Assembly: GCA_947258805.1 (NCBI GenBank) | Contig: CAMYJV010000010.1 | Span: 1 to 25,902 of the forward strand | Reading direction: 5' to 3' | Length of the DNA stretch: 25,902 nucleotides | DNA from: an uncultured Gammaproteobacteria bacterium | GTDB lineage: Bacteria; Pseudomonadota; Gammaproteobacteria; GCA-2729495 | Part shown: positions 1-15,469 of the stretch, piece by piece | Numbering within the stretch: the stretch's first letter is position 1 | Layout: each line of letters begins with the position of its first letter | The notes under the pieces: model-generated | What the model saw: the letters and a program-made list of their open reading frames with translations, nothing else | What the model was told of the DNA's origin: nothing | Database searches by the model: none | Position numbers and translations under genes: made by a program

Positions 1-319
1 CCGCTCATCCACAAACGTACGCAGGCTCGCTACCCGTCCGGTGCACGACACGATGGCCCGACCGGGCTGGCCGGACCCGCCACGAGGCTCCACTTCTACC
101 GGTCACGTCCGTCTGAAACCTTGCCCGGACGGGCGTTTGGGCCGGTCCCGCCGGCCGGGCCCCAGACACCCGTCAAGCCCGGATCAGGACTCGTCCAACG
201 GGCTGCCCCAATAGCCAGAAAACCTGTAAAATCCCGGCTCCTTTCCGATCGCTTCTTTCGAGTCTGCGGGCATAGTGCCTACATCCTCTTGAGCGGTTAC
301 AGAACCTTTAGGAGGTAAC
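1..319. other. Gene-free leader region upstream of the RRM gene
   Basis: I see no convincing gene here. The only visible elements are a TAAAAT hexamer at 227-232 that could be a -10 box (no good -35 partner) and a strong Shine-Dalgarno at 310-316. If that -10 is used, the RRM mRNA would have a leader of about 80 nt. A reverse-strand frame is open from about 93 to the left edge, but it is too short to call. Confidence 0.5.
310..316 (+). promoter_or_regulatory. Strong ribosome binding site of the RRM gene
   Basis: AGGAGGT is a full match to the anti-Shine-Dalgarno sequence and lies 3 nt before the ATG at 320. Most other genes in this window have weak or no such site, so high expression is likely. 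It also fixes the start codon. Confidence 0.85.
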
Positions 320-613
320 ATGGGCAGGAAACTTTACGTCGGTAATTTGCCTTATTCGGCCAATCAGCAGAGCCTGGAGGAAGCCTTCAGCCAATGCGGC
401 ACGGTCGATTCCGCCAACGTGATCACGGATCGCGACACTGGCCAGAGCCGTGGCTTTGGTTTTGTCGAGATGTCCACCGATGGCGAGGCACAGAAGGCCA
501 TCCAGGAACTTAACGGTTTCAACATGGACGGCCGCGAGATCCGGGTCAACGAAGCCAAGCCGAAGGCGCCGCGGGACAATCGCGGTGGCGGCGGTGGTGG
601 CGGTCGCTGGTAG
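320..613 (+). CDS. Small RNA-binding protein with one RRM and a glycine-rich tail
   Basis: This 97-residue protein is a single RNA recognition motif. RNP2 (LYVGNL) is near residues 5-10 and RNP1 (RGFGFVEM) near residues 44-51, followed by a basic linker and a short tail of seven consecutive glycines ending in Arg-Trp. Bacterial RRM proteins of this size resemble cyanobacterial Rbp proteins and bind single-stranded RNA. They are usually cytoplasmic and often cold- or stress-induced, but their targets in proteobacteria are poorly known. The gene is monocistronic: a strong ribosome binding site sits before it and an intrinsic terminator follows 58 nt after its stop. The family assignment is secure; the physiological role is not known. 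Confidence 0.95.
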   Translation: MGRKLYVGNLPYSANQQSLEEAFSQCGTVDSANVITDRDTGQSRGFGFVEMSTDGEAQKAIQELNGFNMDGREIRVNEAKPKAPRDNRGGGGGGGRW

Positions 614-671
614 CGATCTCGAAATCAGTTGCTGCGCAAGCCTGCGCAGGACTGGCTTCTCGCCCAAAGTT

Positions 672-698
672 AAACCCGGCCCTGCGCCGGGTTTTTCT
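672..698 (+). terminator. Intrinsic terminator after the RRM gene
   Basis: A perfect 9-bp stem, AAACCCGGC (672-680) and GCCGGGTTT (686-694), with a 5-nt loop runs into a T-rich tract. The stem is symmetric, so it could also act from the reverse strand, where the M48 protease gene converges from the right and the A tract of the other arm would become U-rich. Confidence 0.9.
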
Positions 699-735
699 TG
701 TCCGCCTACAACCGATTCATGCAGCAGCGCGCGGC

Positions 736-2295
736 TTATTCCACGATCCGCGCCCGGCTCACCGCCGCTCTAACTCGACGGACGTCGGCTACGCCGCCGA
801 TCCAGCGTGGATCAATGATGTTGCGTGACGTGGACTTGGCCTGTATCTCGCCGCGCACATCTCGTCGAACCTGCCGAACCTGGTTGTTGTCGTCCAGGTA
901 CTCGAAAGCGAGCTGCTGAATCTCCACGGCGACAGGTGTGGGGTTCTGCAACTCCAGCACCAGCTGCCCCGCCGCGTTCTGGCCAATTGCCGCCCTGATA
1001 TAGCGATAGGGTTTGCCGGGAAGTTCCAGGCGCAACAGAGACTCTGCCGCCGCGCGGCCGTCGGGCGAGTCCGATTTGGCCGCTGCGCGGAACAGTTCCA
1101 GCGCCTGCTCGCGCTGGCCCTCGGCCAGGCGTATCTCGCCCAGTGCATTCATCGCCGGCGCCGTGGGCAAGAGCTGGATGCTGCGTTCCAGGTCGGCCGC
1201 GGCTTCATACCCGTTGCCGAGTTGGCGGTAGGCCAGGCCACGGCGCATCAGCGGGTAAAAGTAACCGGGATTGCGGTCGACGGCGCGGCGGTAATTGACC
1301 AGGGAATCGCTCCAGCGATTCTGTGCGGCACGCACATCGCCGCGCAGTGCGTGGAACTGTGCCTCTTCCGGCTCAACCTGCAACGCGAATTCAGCCTCGG
1401 CGAGGGCTGTTGCAGTGTCCCGCTGCGCCAGGGCTTCGCGGCCACGGTCGTGGGCCGCGTAAGCGGCTTTGGTCCTTTGCACGCGGGTGATGGCCGCCTG
1501 GTAACGCTCCGCCCCCGTCTCACCGCCGGGCGGCAACTCCGCCAGCGTCGCCTCGTTGTTCCGCACCCGCTCCAGTGATGGCGGGTGACTCGCAAACAAC
1601 ACCGCCAGCCCACCGGCGTCCCGGCCCTCCGACAATCGAACAAAAGTTTCCTGCAGCGACACCGCCGCAGCCGGATCGTAGCCCGCCCGGGACATGTACT
1701 CCATGCCGTAGTAGTCGGCCTCGCGTTCGGCGTCACGGCCGTATTTCTGGGTTATCAGCTGCAGGCCGATTCCCGTTGCCGTCATGAGCAGCGGCCCATA
1801 GTCGCTGGCGTTGGCCGTGACGGCAGCTGCGACGGCCACGCCCTGCAACAGCATGCCGCGTTCCATGGTCTTCGCCCCGTGCCGGGCCGCCGCGTGAACG
1901 ATCTCGTGGCCCAGCACCGCGGCCAGCTCCGCTTCGCTGTTCAGTTCCGTCAGCAGACCTCGGTGCACCGCAATCTTGCCACCCGGGAGGGCCCATGCAT
2001 TCGGGGTAGAGTCGTTGATCACGGCAAATTCATAAGGCAGTTGCTTGTCACTCGTTGCCGCGAGCCGCTGGCCAACGTTACGGACATAGCGCATGAGATC
2101 AGGATCCACGACATAGTCGCCACCAAACATCTGGCGCGACGGCGCGTACTGCTGTTCACCAATCTGGATTTCCTGGGCGGTGCTGACCAGCTGCAACTCG
2201 CGCTGGCCGGTCACGGGATTCGTTGCACAACCCGTAACAAGCAGCACCTGACAGGCGATGACGCAACAAACCAGTTTGTGACGCAGGTTCAACAT
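736..2295 (-). CDS. Lipoprotein M48 zinc metalloprotease with TPR repeats (BepA/YfgC-like)
   Basis: This is a peptidase of the M48 (Ste24/BepA/LoiP) family, probably acting in the periplasm on misfolded or stalled outer-membrane proteins. From the ATG at 2295 the protein has 519 residues. A lipoprotein signal ends in the lipobox VTGC (Cys23), followed by the CATNPVTG start typical of this group. The HEIVH zinc site is at residues 130-134, the third ligand is probably Glu190 in the EREAD segment, and a His in SHPPSLERV (about 237) matches the BepA regulatory histidine. TPR-type helices span roughly 290-430. The last 90 residues look like a separate beta-rich domain I cannot name. A GTG at 2304 is an alternative start; neither has a clear ribosome binding site. 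The gene stands alone. Confidence 0.9.
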   Translation of the reverse strand: MLNLRHKLVCCVIACQVLLVTGCATNPVTGQRELQLVSTAQEIQIGEQQYAPSRQMFGGDYVVDPDLMRYVRNVGQRLAATSDKQLPYEFAVINDSTPNAWALPGGKIAVHRGLLTELNSEAELAAVLGHEIVHAAARHGAKTMERGMLLQGVAVAAAVTANASDYGPLLMTATGIGLQLITQKYGRDAEREADYYGMEYMSRAGYDPAAAVSLQETFVRLSEGRDAGGLAVLFASHPPSLERVRNNEATLAELPPGGETGAERYQAAITRVQRTKAAYAAHDRGREALAQRDTATALAEAEFALQVEPEEAQFHALRGDVRAAQNRWSDSLVNYRRAVDRNPGYFYPLMRRGLAYRQLGNGYEAAADLERSIQLLPTAPAMNALGEIRLAEGQREQALELFRAAAKSDSPDGRAAAESLLRLELPGKPYRYIRAAIGQNAAGQLVLELQNPTPVAVEIQQLAFEYLDDNNQVRQVRRDVRGEIQAKSTSRNIIDPRWIGGVADVRRVRAAVSRARIVE

Positions 2296-2304
2296 ACCGA
2301 CCAC

Positions 2305-2510
2305 TTATGCTTTGGAGTGCTCTCTGCGCATAATATGCACCTCATTGCCAACGACGCCTGGCGCCTTCGTGATCCTGGCCTGCAGCGCGCACATGAGCAG
2401 CAGCTGCATGCAGAATAGGGATATGCCCCTGCTTTCTCAGCATTTCTACGACTTGCCGCGCAAGGACTACTTAATTATTTATACTCTATAGATACACTTG
2501 GCTGCTGCGG
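2305..2510. promoter_or_regulatory. Divergent promoter region with an AT-rich island
   Basis: This gap separates the divergent M48 protease and ExbB-TonB fusion genes. A clearly AT-rich stretch at about 2466-2500 contains TATACT (2480-2485) and TATAGA (2487-2492), both plausible -10 boxes for the fusion gene. No well-spaced -35 is evident. On the reverse strand TATTAT (2336-2331) is a possible -10 for the protease. An AT-rich island before a TonB-system gene is a place to look for a Fur site, but I do not see a convincing match. Confidence 0.4.
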
Positions 2511-3692
2511 TTGGGGGACCAGGCCACGTTATACGATGTATTAGAAACGATTCGCAGTTTCCTGGACAGGGGTGGCCAGGTCATTATCGTCATCGCGTGG
2601 GTGATCTTCGTGATGTGGACGATGATCATCGAGAGATTCCTGTATCTGCAGACCGCCCATCCACAGCGGGTCCGGCAAGCCTTCGCCGCGCTGCTCGCGC
2701 GACCAGACGAGGGTTCATGGTCTTTCGAAGCGATCCGGTCGGCGGAGATTTCCCGCCTGGGCCAGCGCCTGCAGACCGGCCTGCCAATGATTCAGACCCT
2801 GGCCGCGATCTGCCCGCTGCTGGGTCTGCTGGGCACCGTCACCGGCATGATCGTGATCTTCGATGTAATGGCCGCCATGGGCAACAGCTCGCCTCGAGCC
2901 GTGGCCGGTGGGGTCGCGCAAGCCACGATGACCACCATGGCGGGGATGGTGGGTGCGCTGAGTGGCGTGTTCCCGGCGACATTCCTGGCGCGCGAAGCCT
3001 CCAAACGTATCGGCGGCCTGTATAACAACCAGAGTATCGAACTCGACGTGCCCGCTCGGCCACTGCCAACCTTGCGCTGGACCTCACGGCTGCCCATCGC
3101 CCTGGTCCTCTCCTGCGTTATCACAACGCTGCTGGTCTACGGCATGCAACGGCTGATCGAGACCGGGGAACAGGCACTGACGGACGACATGAGCATTTCC
3201 ATGCTCGACTTCGTTCGAATCAAGCGCGACGAATCCCTGGAGACAAAAGACGTCAAGCCGGACAAGTTGCCGCCACCGGATGCAAAACCCGAAACGGCCA
3301 TGGTCCAGGAAACGTCTGACGCAGCCGAAGGTATCAGCATAGACTTCAGCAATCGCCGCAGTATTGACGCTGGACTCGATCTACGAGTAGCCGGCGTCAC
3401 GGGATTTTCTTTGCAGGACGGCGACTACCTGCCCCTGGTGAAGGTCGCGCCAATCTACCCGCGCCGGGCCCAGGTTCGCGGCATGGGTGGCTGGGTGATC
3501 GTGAAGTTCACCATCACGACCACCGGCACCGTACGCGACGTGGTGGTTGTTGAATCGTCTCACGCGCTGTTCGAACGTTCGGCCGTGCAGGCGGCATTGA
3601 AGTTCAAGTACCGGCCGAGAATCGTTAATGGCACGGCCGTGGAAGTGACGGGCGTCCTGCATTCGATCGTTTTCGAGGTCCTCGACGACTGA
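2511..3692 (+). CDS. ExbB/TolQ-type proton channel subunit fused to a TonB-type C-terminal domain
   Basis: One uninterrupted 393-residue frame joins two normally separate proteins. Residues 1-175 are an ExbB2-like MotA/TolQ/ExbB unit with three membrane helices (about 23-46, 96-120, 138-159), including the PLLGLLGTVTGM and TMAGMVGALSG family segments. Residues about 194-216 form a fourth membrane helix followed by DFVRIKRD and a Pro/Lys/Asp-rich linker, as in TonB2-type proteins. Residues about 305-392 are a TonB C-terminal domain (YPRRAQVRGMGGWVIVKF, then FERSAVQAALKFKYRP). ExbB ends in the cytoplasm and TonB begins there, so the fusion is topologically sound. The expected role is using proton motive force to drive outer-membrane receptors, but no ExbD is encoded nearby. 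The start is TTG at 2511; an in-frame stop at 2472-2474 limits upstream extension and there is no ATG early in the frame. Confidence 0.9.
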   Translation: MGDQATLYDVLETIRSFLDRGGQVIIVIAWVIFVMWTMIIERFLYLQTAHPQRVRQAFAALLARPDEGSWSFEAIRSAEISRLGQRLQTGLPMIQTLAAICPLLGLLGTVTGMIVIFDVMAAMGNSSPRAVAGGVAQATMTTMAGMVGALSGVFPATFLAREASKRIGGLYNNQSIELDVPARPLPTLRWTSRLPIALVLSCVITTLLVYGMQRLIETGEQALTDDMSISMLDFVRIKRDESLETKDVKPDKLPPPDAKPETAMVQETSDAAEGISIDFSNRRSIDAGLDLRVAGVTGFSLQDGDYLPLVKVAPIYPRRAQVRGMGGWVIVKFTITTTGTVRDVVVVESSHALFERSAVQAALKFKYRPRIVNGTAVEVTGVLHSIVFEVLDD

Positions 3693-3724
3693 ATTCGTCG
3701 CAACCTGCGAGGAGGTGCCGTAGC

Positions 3725-9223
<5,499 letters not shown>

Positions 9224-9231
9224 TGGAGAAA

Positions 9232-9249
9232 TATAAAGAAATCTTTATA
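9232..9249. promoter_or_regulatory. Perfect 18-bp dyad, candidate operator of the methionine operon
   Basis: TATAAAGA-AA-TCTTTATA has 8-bp perfect arms and a 2-bp centre, and it is AT-only apart from one G/C pair per half in a GC-rich genome. It begins 9 bp upstream of the regulator's ATG. On the reverse strand it overlaps TATATT (9235-9230), a possible -10 box that would place the transcript start at or next to the ATG. This size and symmetry fit a dimeric ArsR-family repressor. Binding itself is inferred. Confidence 0.7.
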
Positions 9250-9440
9250 CTTTTTCCAGCGCCTGGAGCACGCCTTGGGAGCCAGAACAGCTAGCGCAAA
9301 AAAAGGGGGATATTGCAGGTAAATGTCGCCAAGTCGCTGAGATTTGGTCCGATCTTGCACAATACGCTTTGTGCTTCACGGGGGTGGCTGGTGAGGGATC
9401 TGGGCCGAGAAGCTGTGAGTCGGGGGATTTTGACCCTCTG

Positions 9441-9461
9441 TCGCGGCTAAAGCCGCTCCCA
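9441..9461 (-). repeat. REP-like palindrome (GGGAGCGGCTTTAGCCGC type)
   Basis: The reverse strand reads GTGGGAGCGGCTTTAGCCGC, with 6-bp arms GCGGCT and AGCCGC. This is the well-known class of repetitive extragenic palindromes in Pseudomonas, Xanthomonas and relatives that are spread by TnpA-REP (RAYT) transposases. Only one copy is in the window, so its repetitiveness in this genome is inferred. Confidence 0.75.
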
Positions 9462-9479
9462 CCCATTCGAAGCAATGGG
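9462..9479. repeat. Inverted repeat adjoining the REP
   Basis: CCCATT and AATGGG form a 6-bp stem with a 6-nt loop directly beside the REP palindrome, between it and the gatB stop. It has no T tract, so it is more likely part of a REP-associated composite than an intrinsic terminator. Confidence 0.5.
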
Positions 9480-9496
9480 CAGGTATCGGGCGGCTT

Positions 9497-10926
9497 CTAG
9501 CCCAGTTTCTGGCGCAGGATCTGGTTGACCTGCTGCGGGTTGGCCTTGCCCTGGCTGGCCTTCATTACCTGGCCGACAAAGAAGCCCAGCACTTTCTGGT
9601 TACCGTCCTTGTACTGCTGAACCTGCCCGGTATTGGCGGCCAGCACTTCGTCGACGATCGTCTCGATCGCGCCGGTATCGGTGATCTGCTTAAGGCCCTT
9701 GCTGTCGATGATCTCGTCGGCGCTGCCCTCGCCCGCCCACATGGCTTCGAACACCTCTTTGGCCAACTTGCCGGAGATGGTGCCGTCCTTGATTCGCAGC
9801 AACAGTTCGCCCAGCGCGTGAGGCGCCACGCGGCTGGCATCGATGTCGATGCCGTCGCGGTTCAGGGCTCCGGATAGCTCACCCACCACCCAGTTGGCGG
9901 CCAATTTGGGGTCATCCTTGAGCGTGCCCGCCACGGCTTCGAAATAATCGGCCAGCGCGCGGCTGGAAACCAGGATTTCCACATCATCGTCGCGCAGACC
10001 GTAATCGCTGAGAAAGCGCGCGCGTTTTGCTGCCGGCAGCTCCGGGAGTTCGTCATGCACTTCCGCAATGAAGGCCTCGTCCAGCACCACGGGCAACAGG
10101 TCGGGATCAGGGAAGTAGCGGTAGTCGTTGGCCTCTTCCTTGGTGCGCATCGGCCTGGTCTCGTCGCGGTCCGCGTCATACAGGCGCGTTTCCTGCACGA
10201 CTTTGCCGCCGCTCTCGAGGAGGTCAATCTGCCGCTCTACCTCGAACTCGATGGCCTTCTCAATGAAGCGGAAGGAATTCAGATTTTTTAGTTCCGCCCG
10301 CGTGCCGAGTTCCGCCTGGCCCAGTGGGCGCACCGACACGTTCGCGTCGCAACGGAAAGAGCCTTCCTGCATGTTGCCGTCGCAAATCCCGAGATAACGC
10401 ACCAGCTGGTGTATCGCCCGCATGTAGGTAACGGCTTCCTGCGGCGAACGCATGTCAGGCTCCGACACGATTTCGAGCAGCGGCGTGCCGGCGCGGTTCA
10501 GGTCGATGCCCGTGGCGTCCTGCAGGTTCTCGTGCAGCGACTTGCCCGCATCTTCCTCGAGATGGGCACGCGTAATTCCAACGACTTTCCCGGTGCCGTC
10601 CGGCAAGCGTATCTGCAGGCTGCCGGCCTCCACGATGGGCAATTCGTACTGGCTGATCTGGTAGCCCTTCGGCAAATCCGGGTAGAAGTAATTTTTCCGC
10701 GCAAAGACCGAGCGGGTCGCTATCCGGGCGCCAATGGCCAGGCCGAACTTCACGGCCAGGCGCACGGCGTCGGCGTTCAGCACCGGCAGCACGCCCGGGT
10801 AACCAAGATCTACCAGGTTGGCCTGCGTATTGGGTTCTGCGCCGTAGGCGGTGGGCGAGGCGGAGAAAATCTTGCTGCGCGTGGCGAGCTGGGCGTGGAT
10901 CTCCAGGCCGATGACCGTTTCCCAGC

Positions 10927-10930
<4 letters not shown>
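9497..10930 (-). CDS. gatB: Asp-tRNA(Asn)/Glu-tRNA(Gln) amidotransferase subunit B
   Basis: GatB is the tRNA-binding and kinase subunit of GatCAB, which converts misacylated Glu-tRNA(Gln) and/or Asp-tRNA(Asn) to the correct amidated forms. The 477-residue protein begins with the family hallmark [15 protein letters not shown] and carries the conserved [26 protein letters not shown] and [14 protein letters not shown] blocks. A C-terminal GatB/YqeY tail ends in [14 protein letters not shown]. The ATG overlaps the gatA stop as ATGA. The gene order is gatC-gatA-gatB, as in pseudomonads. Presence of the complex suggests that AsnRS and/or GlnRS is missing or supplemented in this organism, which the window cannot show. 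Confidence 0.97.
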
Positions 10931-13850
<2,920 letters not shown>

Positions 13851-13923
13851 GCCCTGCCCGCCAACGGCCTGCATCACTGGCAGCCGGGCCCCGCGGCGGT
13901 GAGGCCCCAAAGGCGCTTGATGC

Positions 13924-14964
13924 ATGGCCCTCGGCACACCTGAAAACGACCAGAGAGGGTTCCGCGATCCGGGCTACGGCCTCCGGCTGATCGTCGTTTG
14001 CGTGCTGTCCATCGCGCTGATGATCGCCGACAGCCGGGTGAGCCTGATGCAGGATATCCGGCGAGTCCTCGCTGCCAGCGCCTACCCACTGCAGGTGATG
14101 ATCGACGCGCCGGCCGCATTCGGCCGCTGGCTGGGCGACAGCGCAGCCACCCGCTCGCAGCTGATGACAGAAAACGAATTGCTGCAGAAGACGCGGCTCG
14201 AGCAGAGCGCGCGCTTGCAGCGTCTGGCCTCCCTGGAAGCGGAAAACGCGCGGCTGCGGGCACTGCTCGATTCCACCGCCAAGGTGGGCGATCGGGTACT
14301 GATCGCCGAAATCATGTCCGTAGACATGAACCCGTTCCGGCACCGGGTGGTCGTGAACAAGGGCAGCCGCGACGGCGCGTTCGTCGGCCAGGCGCTGATC
14401 GACGCTGACGGCGTGGTCGGCCAGCTGACCCGGGACCAGGTGTTCTCGGCCGAAGCGATCCTGGTAACCGACATCGATCACGCCGTGCCGGTGGAGATCT
14501 TGAGAACCCGCCAGCGCACCATCGCCGTCGGCACCGGTCAGCTCGACCGCCTGTCCTTGCCCTTCCTGCCGCGCAATACCGACATTCAGACCGACGACCT
14601 GCTGGTGACATCCGGCCTCGGTGGCACTTTTCCGGCCGGTTATCCCGTGGCTGTGGTCAGCGAAGTGGCCGCTGAGAGCGGCGCCGAGTTTCTGCGCGTC
14701 AATGCCACGCCGGCCGCGCAGCTGACCCGGGTACGCGAGGTGTTGCTGATTTTCCCGGGTGCACAAGGGGGTGACGACGCGGACAAGCTGCTGGCGGACA
14801 ATCTTGCAGCCGCCGCAGAAGGGCAGCAGCTGGACACCGGGCCGGCCGCCCGTCCCATTGGCCAGGCGGCCACCCCATCCGCACCAACCACCCAAACCGG
14901 GAGCGAAATCGAAACCGGCGGTCCGGCAGACCCCGAGCCCTCCGCGACGGGAGACGCGCAGTGA
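13924..14964 (+). CDS. mreC: Rod-shape determining protein MreC
   Basis: MreC is a bitopic inner-membrane protein whose periplasmic domain activates PBP2-RodA. The 346-residue protein has one membrane helix near residues 21-37, a periplasmic coiled coil about 75-118 (LMTENELLQKTRLEQSARLQ onwards) and two beta domains with the conserved DMNPFRHRVVVNKGSRDG and TSGLGGTFPAGYPVA segments. After about residue 285 comes a low-complexity Ala/Pro/Thr/Gly tail of some 60 residues, longer than in E. coli and probably disordered. The end overlaps mreD by GTGA. Confidence 0.96.
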   Translation: MALGTPENDQRGFRDPGYGLRLIVVCVLSIALMIADSRVSLMQDIRRVLAASAYPLQVMIDAPAAFGRWLGDSAATRSQLMTENELLQKTRLEQSARLQRLASLEAENARLRALLDSTAKVGDRVLIAEIMSVDMNPFRHRVVVNKGSRDGAFVGQALIDADGVVGQLTRDQVFSAEAILVTDIDHAVPVEILRTRQRTIAVGTGQLDRLSLPFLPRNTDIQTDDLLVTSGLGGTFPAGYPVAVVSEVAAESGAEFLRVNATPAAQLTRVREVLLIFPGAQGGDDADKLLADNLAAAAEGQQLDTGPAARPIGQAATPSAPTTQTGSEIETGGPADPEPSATGDAQ

Positions 14965-15461
14965 GCCGCCGCAGACTCCCGCGCTGGCCCGTCTGGCTGG
15001 CCATGGTCGCCGCGGCGGCGCTCATGTCGCTGCCGCTGCCCGACAGCCTAAGCGCGGTCCGGCCCGCCTGGGCCACGCTGGCGGTCATCTACTGGGTCAT
15101 GATGTGGCCCGGCCGCTTCGGCATCGTGACGGCCTGGCTCATTGGCCTGCTGCTGGACGTGCTGCAGGGCGCCACACTGGGCCAGCATGCCCTGGCCCTG
15201 ACCGTCGTCGCCTATATCACGCTGCGTTTTCACCTGCAGATTCGAATCTTTCCGCTGTGGCAGCTGACGGCAACCGTGTTTGCGTTGCTATTCCTGGAAG
15301 CATTTATCCTGTTCTGGATCGACGGGGTCGCCGGCAATCCGCCGGTGGGCCTGGCCCGCTGGACGCAGGTTGTGACGGGCGCCGTGCTCTGGCCGCCGGT
15401 CATGGCTATCATGGACCGCTTGCGGGAACGGCTGGAGCGCCGGGACACCACCTTCGCCTGA
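14961..15461 (+). CDS. mreD: Rod-shape determining protein MreD
   Basis: MreD is a polytopic inner-membrane member of the Rod complex and partner of MreC. The 166-residue protein is almost entirely hydrophobic, with about five predicted membrane segments, and has the family pattern WPGRFGIVTAWLIGLLLDVLQGATLGQHAL in its middle third (conserved GLLLDVLQG). The GTG start shares bases with the mreC stop (GTGA) and is preceded by GGGAG at a good distance. The mrdA gene starts 8 bp after its stop. Confidence 0.95.
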   Translation: MSRRRLPRWPVWLAMVAAAALMSLPLPDSLSAVRPAWATLAVIYWVMMWPGRFGIVTAWLIGLLLDVLQGATLGQHALALTVVAYITLRFHLQIRIFPLWQLTATVFALLFLEAFILFWIDGVAGNPPVGLARWTQVVTGAVLWPPVMAIMDRLRERLERRDTTFA

Positions 15462-15469
15462 GCACACGG

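Larger units (their letters stand above)
9250..9496. other. Non-coding spacer between the methionine operon and gatB
   Basis: About 250 bp with no convincing gene. It holds the candidate promoter side of the regulator gene, a run of eight A residues at about 9298-9305, a REP-like palindrome at 9441-9461 and an adjoining hairpin at 9462-9479. Both flanking genes are on the reverse strand, so it is also the 3' region of gatB. No T-tailed terminator for gatB is evident. Confidence 0.6.

Noticed and set aside
1..93. Reverse-strand frame open to the left edge from a GTG at 93, reading like ordinary protein sequence.
   Set aside because: Only about 31 codons are visible, there is no clear ribosome binding site and no recognisable family; in GC-rich DNA such open frames are common.
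1585..2418. A 277-codon forward open frame.
   Set aside because: It is antisense to the M48 protease gene and shows no recognisable family features.
2511..3692. Loss of function of the ExbB part because the E. coli ExbB Glu176 position appears to be Gln.
   Set aside because: ExbB2-type proteins often lack Glu there as far as I recall, so this is not evidence of inactivation.
3693..3724. Possible bidirectional terminator between the fusion gene and metH.
   Set aside because: The only hairpin is 4 bp (TCGC/GCGA) without a T tract.
9245..9475. A 76-codon reverse open frame in the spacer beside gatB.
   Set aside because: Its GGSGFSRD segment is simply the translation of the REP palindrome, a typical false gene over such elements.
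13886..13907. GGGCC...GGCCC inverted repeat between mreB and mreC.
   Set aside because: Only 5 bp with a 12-nt loop and no T tract; not enough to call a terminator or attenuator.
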